Source: an uncultured Mucispirillum sp. (GTDB lineage: Bacteria; Chrysiogenota; Deferribacteres; Deferribacterales; Mucispirillaceae). Taken from it: a stretch of 64,000 nucleotides of DNA. The DNA is taken from positions 1-64,000 of the forward strand of contig CALUWI010000014.1 in NCBI GenBank assembly GCA_944324465.1, given 5' to 3'. Numbering within the stretch: position 1 is the first letter of the stretch; every line of letters starts with the position of its first letter. The translations under genes and the position numbers were made by a program. A model generated the notes under the pieces. The model ran no database searches. It was not told the origin of the DNA and saw nothing but the letters and a program-made list of their open reading frames with translations. Below, one piece after another: positions 7,898 to 15,575 of this stretch.

Positions 7898-8980
7898 ATG
7901 TTTTTTAAGTTTAAAAATAAAAAAATAACACAGATGCTTTCTATTGTTCCTGATAAAATAATAAAATTTGAAGATGAAGTAAAACAGTATAATTTCCCAG
8001 AAAAAAGAACTCTTAGAATGAAAGAGATAATGGGTTTTAATGAACACAGATTGTTTGATGAAGGTGTTATATTATCAGATGTTGCAGTGTTTGGCTTAAA
8101 ATATATGTTTGACAAAAAAATGATTAATCAGGATGATATTGATGCTCTTATTTATGTTTCAAATTCTCATGATTATATACTTCCACCAACTTCTAACATT
8201 ATACAGGGACGCCTTGGTTTAAAAACAGATATGATATGCCTTGATATTGAACAGGCTTGTGCAGGTTTTATTATAGGTCTTTTGCAGGCTTTTATGCTGC
8301 TTGATACTGGTGCAGTAAAAAAAGCAGTATTGATTACTGGAGATACTTTAAAAAGTAAAGTATCAAAAAAGGATAGAAACAGCTGGCCAATTGGTGGAGA
8401 ATCATGCAGTATTACTGTTATTGAAAATGGCGACAGCAGTGATATTTTTGCTTCTGTTTATATGGACGGTACAGGGTATGAAGCGTTAATTATCCCAGCA
8501 GGCGGGCTTCGTATGCCGTCAAATCAGGAAACAGCTAAAATGCGTATTTTAGAAGATGGCAATGAAAGGTCGCTGGACCATTTCCTTATGGATGGAAGTG
8601 GTGTTTTTAATTTTGTTCAAACAGTTGCTCCTGTTGAAATAAAAAAAGCAATGGATTTTGCAAATGTTACAGATAAAGATATTTTTGCATATTTATTTCA
8701 TCAGCCAAATAGATTTATGCTTGAAAAGCTGGCAGATAAAATGGGTATATCTATGAGTAAAATGCCTGCTAATGTAGTAGAAAATTTTGGAAATTCAAGT
8801 GGTGGAACAATACCTTTAGCTACCACCTTTAATTATAGTGATGTTTTTGTAAAAGAAAAACATAAAGTATGTTTTTCTGCATTCGGTGCAGGTCTTACTT
8901 GTGCATCTATTATAATGGATTTAGGTAAACTAGAGCATTGTGAGTTAATTGAATATGACAGTGATAGAAAAAGTAATTAA
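7898..8980 (+). CDS. 3-oxoacyl-ACP synthase III (KAS III, FabH-like)
   Basis: A complete KAS III of 360 residues with all three catalytic residues: C121 in QACAG, H268 in FHQPN and N299 in FGNSSGG. These enzymes condense an acyl-CoA or acyl-ACP starter with malonyl-ACP. It is a specialised copy rather than the housekeeping fabH. It sits next to its own ACP and reductases, and a second KAS III is encoded 1.7 kb downstream (similar around DALIYVS and GRLGL). GGAG precedes the ATG by 9 bases. The 3' end overlaps the MBL-fold gene by 26 bases. Starter preference is unknown. Confidence 0.9.
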   Translation: MFFKFKNKKITQMLSIVPDKIIKFEDEVKQYNFPEKRTLRMKEIMGFNEHRLFDEGVILSDVAVFGLKYMFDKKMINQDDIDALIYVSNSHDYILPPTSNIIQGRLGLKTDMICLDIEQACAGFIIGLLQAFMLLDTGAVKKAVLITGDTLKSKVSKKDRNSWPIGGESCSITVIENGDSSDIFASVYMDGTGYEALIIPAGGLRMPSNQETAKMRILEDGNERSLDHFLMDGSGVFNFVQTVAPVEIKKAMDFANVTDKDIFAYLFHQPNRFMLEKLADKMGISMSKMPANVVENFGNSSGGTIPLATTFNYSDVFVKEKHKVCFSAFGAGLTCASIIMDLGKLEHCELIEYDSDRKSN

Positions 8981-9590
8981 TGATAAATTTAAAGCAAATT
9001 CATATTTTTTTATAGAAAATAATGACTGTGTAATTATTGACTGCAATATTAAAACTATTGAATATTTATATAAAAATAAACTAAATCCTGCTTATATGTT
9101 TTTAACTCATGAACATTTTGACCACATAGAAGGAGTAATGCAAATAAAAAAGGAATATCCAAATATTCTTATAGTTTCATCATCTTTAACTGCAAATTTA
9201 ATAAAAGATAAAAAAAGCAATATGTCTTATTATTCAGATGGTATAGGATTTGAAGAAGACGGGGTTGATATTTATACAGAAGACAAATCAGCTTTTCATT
9301 TTAATAAGCATATTATTAATACATACAGCACTCCAGGTCATACTGAATGTGGAATAGTTATAGAAATAGGGCACTGCTTATTTACAGGCGATACTGTTTT
9401 AGATGTAAAAACACCAGCAACTCTTTTAAACTCATCAAAACAGCAGCTAATAGCAAGTCTTGATTTTATAGACAATCATTTTGATAATGATACAGTTTTT
9501 TATCAAGGACATGGTGAGCCTTTTCTAAAAAAAGACTGGAATAAAGATATATCTATTGGAACTAATAAAAAAATAAAAAATAATATTTGA
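8955..9590 (+). CDS. MBL-fold metallohydrolase (possible thioesterase)
   Basis: The 211-residue protein has a complete metallo-beta-lactamase metal site: THEHFDH (H52, H54, D56, H57), H129 in TPGHT, D146 in FTGDT and H186 in QGHGE. In this fold such proteins are glyoxalase II-like thioester hydrolases among other things. In the alkylquinolone pathway the MBL protein PqsE works beside the KAS III-like PqsD as a thioesterase, so a thioesterase releasing product from ACP is a reasonable guess here. The ATG at 8955 is preferred over a TTG at 8949; both overlap the end of the KAS III gene, implying coupling. Confidence 0.85.
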   Translation: MTVIEKVINDKFKANSYFFIENNDCVIIDCNIKTIEYLYKNKLNPAYMFLTHEHFDHIEGVMQIKKEYPNILIVSSSLTANLIKDKKSNMSYYSDGIGFEEDGVDIYTEDKSAFHFNKHIINTYSTPGHTECGIVIEIGHCLFTGDTVLDVKTPATLLNSSKQQLIASLDFIDNHFDNDTVFYQGHGEPFLKKDWNKDISIGTNKKIKNNI

Positions 9591-9600
9591 GAGGTTGTTA

Positions 9601-9819
9601 ATGAATAAGGAAGAATTTTTAGAGAAATTACAAGATGTTTTAGAAAGAGATGAAGAAATTACTGAAGATATGGTTTTAGAAGATATAGAAGAATGGGATT
9701 CTCTTTCTGCAATGGCTTTAATGGCTTTTTTTAATAATGTATTATCTATTACTTTACTACCTGCAGAAGTGAGAGAAATGAAAACTGTAGCAGATATTTT
9801 ACATAAAGCAGGCATATAA
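9601..9819 (+). CDS. Acyl carrier protein, second in the locus
   Basis: A 72-residue acidic protein with the phosphopantetheine site WDSLSAM (serine 34). It starts at the ATG at 9601, 6 bases after GAGG; a TTG at 9595 lies too close to the ribosome site. It is distinct from the ACP of the leftward operon, so the locus has one ACP per operon. Its neighbours (KAS III, SDR) suggest it carries the growing or condensing chain. Confidence 0.87.
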   Translation: MNKEEFLEKLQDVLERDEEITEDMVLEDIEEWDSLSAMALMAFFNNVLSITLLPAEVREMKTVADILHKAGI

Positions 9820-9835
9820 TCAGGGAATATTTTAT

Positions 9836-10594
9836 ATGGATGAAAAAAGTTATATAATAATTACTGGTGCATCTTCAGATATGGGTGCAGCATTATCTAA
9901 ACAGTTATTATCCGCACATAATTTAATACTGCTTGATATAAATGAAAATTCCATTTTAAATACAGTATCTATGCTTAAAAGTATAGATACACAAAGTAAA
10001 ATATTATATTTTTCAATTGATTTTAATGATATTTCTGCTGTTGGTAAAACTTTTCAAGATTTTTTAAAAAAACATGATATATCAAATATAAGCGGCTTAG
10101 TTCATATTGCAGGTATTGCTCCTGTTCTGCCTTTAAAATCAACAGAAATAGATGACTGGTATAAGATTTTTAATATTAACTTATTATCAGCAGTAGAGAT
10201 TATTAGAGTGTTGATGAAAAAACAGTATAAGCAGAGCATGAAATCTGTAGTATTAATTTCAAGTGTTGCAGCACATTTTGGTGTAAAAGCTCAGATAATG
10301 TATTCTGTTTCAAAAGCAGCAATAGAAGCATTTGTAAGAGGTGCTGCCGTTGAGCTTGCTCCAATAAGGGTTAATGCGATTGCTCCAGGCAGAGTAAAAA
10401 CAAACTCTATGGCAGTATTTATTGATGACACTGCAGAAAAATTTGAGAGTAAGCACCTTCTTGGTAGTGGAAGTGCAGAAAATATTGCTGATATCCTTTA
10501 TTTTCTTTTATCAGAAAAATCATCATGGATTACTGGCCAGACATATATTATAGATGGCGGCGTATCTGTAAATGCTCTAATGAATGAGAAATAA
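9836..10594 (+). CDS. Short-chain dehydrogenase/reductase, FabG-like
   Basis: A 252-residue classical SDR with the cofactor motif TGASSDMG (residues 10-17) and the catalytic set S142/S143, Y156 and K160 (MYSVSK), then NAIAPGRV and the C-terminal SSWITGQTYIIDGG typical of FabG. Between ACP and KAS III genes it most likely reduces a 3-oxoacyl-ACP to the 3-hydroxyacyl form. The cofactor loop has D and M where most FabG have G and I, a small departure. AGGGA lies 9 bases before the ATG. Confidence 0.87.
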   Translation: MDEKSYIIITGASSDMGAALSKQLLSAHNLILLDINENSILNTVSMLKSIDTQSKILYFSIDFNDISAVGKTFQDFLKKHDISNISGLVHIAGIAPVLPLKSTEIDDWYKIFNINLLSAVEIIRVLMKKQYKQSMKSVVLISSVAAHFGVKAQIMYSVSKAAIEAFVRGAAVELAPIRVNAIAPGRVKTNSMAVFIDDTAEKFESKHLLGSGSAENIADILYFLLSEKSSWITGQTYIIDGGVSVNALMNEK

Positions 10595-10657
10595 TAGTGA
10601 CTATAATTTTTGCATATCAAAATTTTATATATAGTTACAAGATTTGAGGAGGTAAAT

Positions 10658-11806
10658 ATGAAACAAAATCAATTTAGTCATGCTGTTATTAAGGGTATAA
10701 GTTATGTTATACCATCTAATATTCATAAAACATTAGACGATAAAATAGAATATTTTGGAAATGACAAAAAAAAATTAAATCGTGCATGTAAAATAATTGG
10801 ATATGGAGATACCTATATATCTCCTAATGGATTAACAGCAGTAGATATATGTGAATATGCAGCAAATGACCTGATAAAGAATATAAACATAGATATTTCT
10901 ACAATTGATGCAATCATATTTGTTTCACAGTCACCAGATTATAAAGCACCTTGTTCAGCACAAGTGTTACATGGTAGATTAGGATTATCTCAGAGTTGTA
11001 TTGCTATTGATATAAATCAAGGATGTACTGGTTATATTTATGGTTTACACACTTCATTTGCATATATTGAAAGTAAAGTTTGTCAAAGAGTTTTATTGTT
11101 GGTTGGAGATAATGCATCAGAAGATTATGTTAGTTCTGGGAATAAAACAATAAATTTATTATTTTCAAGTTCTGGTAGTGCAACTTTAATTGAGTATTCA
11201 GAAGAATGTCATCACTCTTATTTTACAATTGACACAATTGGAAAATATTACGATACTTTAATTGTTCCTGCTGGCGGAGAGAGAATACCTTTGAAGAATG
11301 GCTTATATGAACAGATTATATATGATAAAGATGGTAACCCTCATAGATTAACAGATGCATTTATAGATGGTTTATCAACATTTGATTTTACTATAACCAG
11401 TGTTCCAAAACATATTAAAGAATGTATTATGTATAGTAATATAAACAATATTGATTTTTTTGCAATTCATCAGGGGAACAAACAGATTGTAAAATCTATT
11501 GCATCAAAAGCAGATATAGATATTGACAAAATATTTCTTGATACATTTACAAGATATGGTAATACATCGAGTACTTCTTGTTTAAGTAATTTATTGGATA
11601 AATACGAGCCAGAATATCTAAATAATAATTCTTTAAACATTTGTTTTGTCAGTTTTGGAATAGGCTTATCTATAGCATCTGCAATTATCCGTCTTAATAA
11701 TATTTATTCATCTGGTATCATATTGCATCATTTTGATAATATTCAATCACAAGATGATGCTATTAAATTTTGGAAAGAAAAAATTGAGAATTACACAGCA
11801 GATTAA
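10658..11806 (+). CDS. Second 3-oxoacyl-ACP synthase III-like enzyme
   Basis: This KAS III-family protein (382 residues from the ATG at 10658) keeps the triad: C123 in QGCTG, H271 in AIHQGN and N302 in RYGNTSS. The start is set by a strong GAGGAGG 5 bases before the ATG; an in-frame reading back to 10610 adds only unlikely residues. It is paralogous to the KAS III at 7898-8980 but clearly diverged. It is set apart from its neighbours by 63 and 176 bases of AT-rich spacer, so it may have its own expression or a later arrival. It may run a second condensation or act as an acyl-transferring ketosynthase. Confidence 0.88.
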   Translation: MKQNQFSHAVIKGISYVIPSNIHKTLDDKIEYFGNDKKKLNRACKIIGYGDTYISPNGLTAVDICEYAANDLIKNINIDISTIDAIIFVSQSPDYKAPCSAQVLHGRLGLSQSCIAIDINQGCTGYIYGLHTSFAYIESKVCQRVLLLVGDNASEDYVSSGNKTINLLFSSSGSATLIEYSEECHHSYFTIDTIGKYYDTLIVPAGGERIPLKNGLYEQIIYDKDGNPHRLTDAFIDGLSTFDFTITSVPKHIKECIMYSNINNIDFFAIHQGNKQIVKSIASKADIDIDKIFLDTFTRYGNTSSTSCLSNLLDKYEPEYLNNNSLNICFVSFGIGLSIASAIIRLNNIYSSGIILHHFDNIQSQDDAIKFWKEKIENYTAD

Positions 11807-11982
11807 AATATTATACTATATAATTTGAATTGATTTATAATATATATAATATAATCATATATAATACATTAACAAAATACCTGTATAAACTAGGATATTA
11901 ATGTGATAAATTAACAATTACATTTTTATTATTTTAAATGAATATAGAGGTATTATATGTATAATGTAAATAGGAGTATTTA

Positions 11983-12741
11983 ATGATTTCCTTTTCAAAA
12001 GAAGATATTTTTTTAGTAACTGGTGCATCATCAGGTATTGGCAGAGCATCTGCTTTGCAGTTAAATGAACTTGGTGCATCTGTAATTATTACTGGTCGCA
12101 GGCAGGAAAAGCTGCAGGAAGTAAAAGATGAGGCAGTAAATTCTGAAAATATTTTTATTGAAAGTCGTGATTTAGCTGTAGATATTGACAGCCATGCAGA
12201 ATGGGTAATTGAGTTATCTAAAAAATATGGAAAATTAAAAGGTCTTGTTCTTTCTGCTGGTGTATCATTTGTAAAACCATTAAGCATAGTTGATTATTCA
12301 TCCTTAAAAACGGCACAGGATATTTTATTAAATGCACAGATTATGCTTATAAAAGGTTTTTCTAATCGTAAAGCACATACAGGGCAGTCTTCTGTTGTGA
12401 TAATTGCATCAGATGCAGCACTTTATGGTGTTAAAGGTTTACTTGAATATAGTTCTGCAAAAGCTGCATTGATTACTGCAGGAAAGGTTATGGCTAATGA
12501 ATTATATTCACGCTCAATTCGTGTGAATACAATATCTCCAGGTCTTATATTAACCCCTATGGTTGAAGAATCCGTAAAAAAAGGTGAAACAAATGCTGAT
12601 GCTGTTCAATATGCAGGTAAGCCTGAATATGTAGCTAATATGGTATCCTTTTTACTTTCAGAGAAAGCATGCTGGATAACAGGGCAGAATATTATTATTG
12701 ATGGCGGTAACTCTCTGCCAAATATACATAACAAATTCTAA
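11983..12741 (+). CDS. Short-chain dehydrogenase/reductase, second FabG-like enzyme
   Basis: A 252-residue classical SDR with canonical VTGASSGIG (residues 12-20), S143, Y156 and K160 (YSSAK), NTISPGLI, and the C-terminal ACWITGQNIIIDGG. It has the same length and same ending as the SDR at 9836-10594, so the two are paralogues. It is the last rightward gene before the housekeeping region, and AGGAG precedes the ATG. Two reductases with two synthases suggest either two reduction steps or two condensation cycles with different substrates. Confidence 0.87.
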   Translation: MISFSKEDIFLVTGASSGIGRASALQLNELGASVIITGRRQEKLQEVKDEAVNSENIFIESRDLAVDIDSHAEWVIELSKKYGKLKGLVLSAGVSFVKPLSIVDYSSLKTAQDILLNAQIMLIKGFSNRKAHTGQSSVVIIASDAALYGVKGLLEYSSAKAALITAGKVMANELYSRSIRVNTISPGLILTPMVEESVKKGETNADAVQYAGKPEYVANMVSFLLSEKACWITGQNIIIDGGNSLPNIHNKF

Positions 12742-12750
12742 TTTTTTTAC

Positions 12751-12779
12751 TTGACAAATCAATTAAAGTTATATATAAA
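12751..12779 (+). promoter_or_regulatory. Sigma-70 promoter for ffh operon
   Basis: TTGACA (12751-12756), a 17-base spacer, then TATAAA (12774-12779): a near-consensus promoter. The expected start of transcription (about 12786) falls inside the left arm of the terminator hairpin that follows. Confidence 0.7.
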
Positions 12780-12780
12780 G

Positions 12781-12816
12781 AATATCCCTGATTATTTTTA
12801 CAGGGATATTTTTATA
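12781..12816 (+). terminator. Rho-independent terminator of the biosynthetic locus
   Basis: Perfect 10-base arms (12781-12790 and 12801-12810, AATATCCCTG/CAGGGATATT) with a 10-base loop, followed by T-rich DNA. It closes the upstream operon. Because it overlaps the likely ffh start site, transcripts begun at the ffh promoter would lack most of the left arm and escape termination. Confidence 0.75.
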
Positions 12817-12845
12817 CAAAAGAATAGGACGCAGGAGATTGAAAC

Positions 12846-14201
12846 TTGTTTGCGGATTTAAATGAAAAGCTTTCTGGCGTTTTCAAACGCTTAAAAGGGG
12901 AAGCCCGCATTAGTGAAGCGAATATTGCAGAAGCTGTTAAGCAGGTTCGCATGGCTTTACTTGAAGCGGATGTTAACTATAAAGTTGTGAAATCATTTGT
13001 ATCAGGAGTGCAGGAAGCAGCTCTTGGTGAATCTGTTATTAAAAGTATATCTCCAGCTCAACAGTTTATCAAAATTGTTCACGATAATCTTGTGGATATT
13101 CTTGGCGGTAAAGATTATGAGCCGTCACTTCCATTACAGCCTATACCACCTACAATTATAATGCTTTCAGGTTTACAGGGTTCTGGTAAAACAACAAGTG
13201 CAGGTAAACTTGGCAGATATTTTGCCAAAGATGGTAAAAATGTATTATTAATTGCAGCAGATATTTACAGACCTGCAGCTATTGACCAGCTGGAAGTATT
13301 AGGTAAAAATTTAAATATAGATGTATATTCAGATAAATCTTCAAAAGATGCAGTAAAAATTGCCCGTGACGGTTTAGAATATGCAAAAAAAGCTGCAAAA
13401 GATGTTGTTATAGTGGATACTGCAGGCAGGCTTCATATTGATGAAGAACTTATGCAGGAAGTTGAGAATGTAAAAAAAGCAATAGCTCCACATTATACAT
13501 TTTTTGTTGCAGATGCTATGACAGGTCAGGATGCAGTTAATGCTGCCACAGAATTTAACAACCGTCTTGAAATTACTGGTGTTATTTTAACAAAAACAGA
13601 TGGTGATGCAAGAGGCGGTGCAGCACTTTCAATCAGATATGCAACAGGCAAGCCTTTAATGTTTATAGGTACTGGTGAGAAACCAGATGAATTTGAGCTT
13701 TTTCACCCAGACAGAATGGCTTCCCGTATTTTAGGTATGGGAGATATTGTATCTCTTGTTGAGCGTGCTCAGGAAGTTATTGATATAGAAGAAGCTGAAA
13801 GTATGGCAGACAAGATTAAAACTGGTCTTGACTATAACGACATATTAAAGCAGTTTTCTATGATGAATAAAATGGGCTCTCTTGAAAGCATATTAAAAAT
13901 GATACCTGGGCTTCCAAAAATAAATAGTGCAGATATTGATGAAAGCCGTATTAAACGCACACAGGCTATCATATACAGTATGACAAAAAGAGAACGCACA
14001 AAACAGGATGCATTAAACGGCAGCCGTAAAAAGCGTATTGCCCGTGGTGCTGGTGTTTCTGTTAATGAAGTTAATAAGTTAATAGACCAGCTTACTAATA
14101 TGAATAAAATGATGAAAAAAGTAAGCCGTAAAGTAGGCGGCAAAACGCCAGATATGAATATGAAAGATTTGGCAAAAATAATGAAAGGTATGAAGTTCTA
14201 A
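12846..14201 (+). CDS. ffh: Signal recognition particle GTPase Ffh (SRP54)
   Basis: A full-length 451-residue Ffh: N domain, then the G domain with GLQGSGKTTSAGKLG, DTAGR and TKTDGDARGG, then the methionine-rich M domain that binds SRP RNA and signal sequences. It targets membrane proteins co-translationally to FtsY at the membrane. It starts with TTG at 12846, 8 bases after AGGAG. It begins the classical ffh-rpsP-khpA-rimM-trmD-rplS gene order, though a 326-base repeat-rich gap separates it from rpsP. Confidence 0.97.
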   Translation: MFADLNEKLSGVFKRLKGEARISEANIAEAVKQVRMALLEADVNYKVVKSFVSGVQEAALGESVIKSISPAQQFIKIVHDNLVDILGGKDYEPSLPLQPIPPTIIMLSGLQGSGKTTSAGKLGRYFAKDGKNVLLIAADIYRPAAIDQLEVLGKNLNIDVYSDKSSKDAVKIARDGLEYAKKAAKDVVIVDTAGRLHIDEELMQEVENVKKAIAPHYTFFVADAMTGQDAVNAATEFNNRLEITGVILTKTDGDARGGAALSIRYATGKPLMFIGTGEKPDEFELFHPDRMASRILGMGDIVSLVERAQEVIDIEEAESMADKIKTGLDYNDILKQFSMMNKMGSLESILKMIPGLPKINSADIDESRIKRTQAIIYSMTKRERTKQDALNGSRKKRIARGAGVSVNEVNKLIDQLTNMNKMMKKVSRKVGGKTPDMNMKDLAKIMKGMKF

Positions 14202-14527
14202 GAACTTTATAATATAAAAATTTTTAATAAAAATTAAATAATAGGCACAGGATGTGCCGTCGCGAAGGGCGAACGCTTTTTGTGAGGACTGCCAATTTCC
14301 TGAGCGAATAGCGAAGAAACAGAAATTGCACAGGCTGTAAGCGATAGACGAATTTATTTCGTCAGAGCGTGGTTTAAAAATTTTAAGGACGAGTGAAGTT
14401 TACGAGAGCTGTTTTTCCCGCCTGAGTAGGAAGGAAAAAGAAAAACAGCTTTGGCAAATTTTTAATAAAAATTAAATAAAATTAAAAGAAAAAATAGACT
14501 AAAGTCTATATAATTTAGGAGGCATAA
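14202..14527. repeat. Hairpin-module repeat cluster between ffh and rpsP
   Basis: This 326-base gap has no gene. Seen in order: GGCAC/GTGCC arms around an AGGAT loop (14244-14258); a module with arms CAATTTC/GAAATTG (14293-14299, 14322-14328) around a 22-base core; GACGAA/TTCGTC around TTTAT (14347-14363); and an outer pair TTAAAAATTT (about 14374) / AAATTTTTAA (about 14456). The outer pair encloses a second 22-base-core module with perfect 11-base arms (14407-14417 and 14440-14450). The same cores recur near 31.6 and 45.2 kb with different but again complementary arms. A small ATAGACT/AGTCTAT inverted repeat (14494-14509) precedes the rpsP ribosome site. Confidence 0.7.
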
Positions 14528-14806
14528 GTGGCAACAAAAATTAGACTGATGCGTATGGGTCGTAAAAAACGTCCATTCTACCGTATAGTAGTTGCAGATT
14601 CAAGAACAAGACGTGATGGTGCTTTTATCGAAGTTATCGGTACATATAACCCATTACCAAATGAAGCTGAATTAAAAATTGATGAAGAAAAAGCATTAAA
14701 ATGGTTATCAGTAGGTGCAATTCCAACTGATACAGCTAAAAGCCTTATGAGCAAATTAGGCATCATTAAAAAATTTGCAGAAAATAAAGTAAAAGCTGGA
14801 AAATAA
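14528..14806 (+). CDS. rpsP: 30S ribosomal protein S16
   Basis: A 92-residue S16 with the family N-terminus [23 protein letters not shown] and the GTYNPLP motif. It starts with GTG at 14528 behind AGGAGG. First gene after the repeat-rich gap, followed 2 bases later by khpA. Confidence 0.97.
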   Translation: MATKIRLMRMGRKKRPFYRIVVADSRTRRDGAFIEVIGTYNPLPNEAELKIDEEKALKWLSVGAIPTDTAKSLMSKLGIIKKFAENKVKAGK

Positions 14807-14808
14807 AT

Positions 14809-15039
14809 ATGAAAGAATTAGTTAATTATATTGTTACATCAATAGTAGAATTCCCTGAACAAGTTAAAATTGAAGAAGGGGAAAATGAAAAAGGTAAAGT
14901 ATTAAAACTCTATGTTGCTGAAAGCGATTTAGGTAAAGTAATTGGCAAACAGGGAAGAACAGCAAAATCTATCCGTTCTATATTAGCTGCAGCTTCTGCT
15001 CGTAAAGGCGAACGCTACGGTTTAGAAATTGTTGAATAG
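14809..15039 (+). CDS. khpA: KH-domain RNA-binding protein KhpA
   Basis: A 76-residue single KH domain protein with the GKVIGKQGRTAKSIRSIL loop (GxxG is GKQG) that binds RNA. It always sits between rpsP and rimM in this gene order. In other bacteria it pairs with KhpB (Jag), which is encoded in this window at 53669-54361. Confidence 0.94.
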   Translation: MKELVNYIVTSIVEFPEQVKIEEGENEKGKVLKLYVAESDLGKVIGKQGRTAKSIRSILAAASARKGERYGLEIVE

Positions 15040-15059
15040 TACTTATCAGCAGGTATTAT

Positions 15060-15575
15060 ATGAAGTTTATTTCCATAGGCAGAATAGCAGGTACTTATGG
15101 GCTTGATGGCGAGCTTAAAATTAAGCCAAATACCAGCCATCCTGAACTTTTCAGCCAGATGGAATTTTTATTATTAACTCAAGATAACGAGTTAAAAAGG
15201 TCTTTGAAAATTGAAGATATAAGAGAGCATAACAATCTTTTGATTGTCCGTCTTAAAGGAATTGCTTCTGAAAGTGATGCTGCAAAGCTGAAAGGCTTAA
15301 ATGTATCAATCACAGAAGATATGCTGCCAAAAGCAGATGATGATGAAGTTTACTGGTTTGAAATAGAAAATCTTCCAGTAGTTACATCTGATAAAAAAGA
15401 GATTGGCAGACTTGTAGATGTTATGGAGTCAGGCTCAACTGATATATTCCGCATAGCATTGCAGGATGGCAGATATGCACTTATATCTAATAATAAAGAC
15501 CATGTGCTTGAAATAAATACAGAAGGTAGATATGTTGTCATATCAGAACAGGGGTTAGTATATGAAGACTTATAA
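15060..15575 (+). CDS. rimM: 16S rRNA processing/maturation factor RimM
   Basis: A 171-residue RimM with an N-terminal barrel (ISIGRIAGTYGLDGELKIKP) and a C-terminal PRC-barrel (YWFEIENLPV...IGRLVDVMESG). It helps assemble the 30S head and binds S19. It ends 14 bases inside trmD, so the two are translationally coupled. Confidence 0.95.
   Translation: MKFISIGRIAGTYGLDGELKIKPNTSHPELFSQMEFLLLTQDNELKRSLKIEDIREHNNLLIVRLKGIASESDAAKLKGLNVSITEDMLPKADDDEVYWFEIENLPVVTSDKKEIGRLVDVMESGSTDIFRIALQDGRYALISNNKDHVLEINTEGRYVVISEQGLVYEDL

Noticed and set aside
7858-8115. 85-codon minus-strand frame over the KAS III start
   Set aside because: Shadow of a well-supported gene, no ribosome site or family likeness.
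10610-10657. Longer N-terminus for the second KAS III
   Set aside because: GAGGAGG immediately before 10658 and the family length favour the later start.
14202-14527. tRNA or known riboswitch in the ffh-rpsP gap
   Set aside because: The hairpins do not form a cloverleaf and match no riboswitch motif I know; the sequence is shared with other intergenic repeats.
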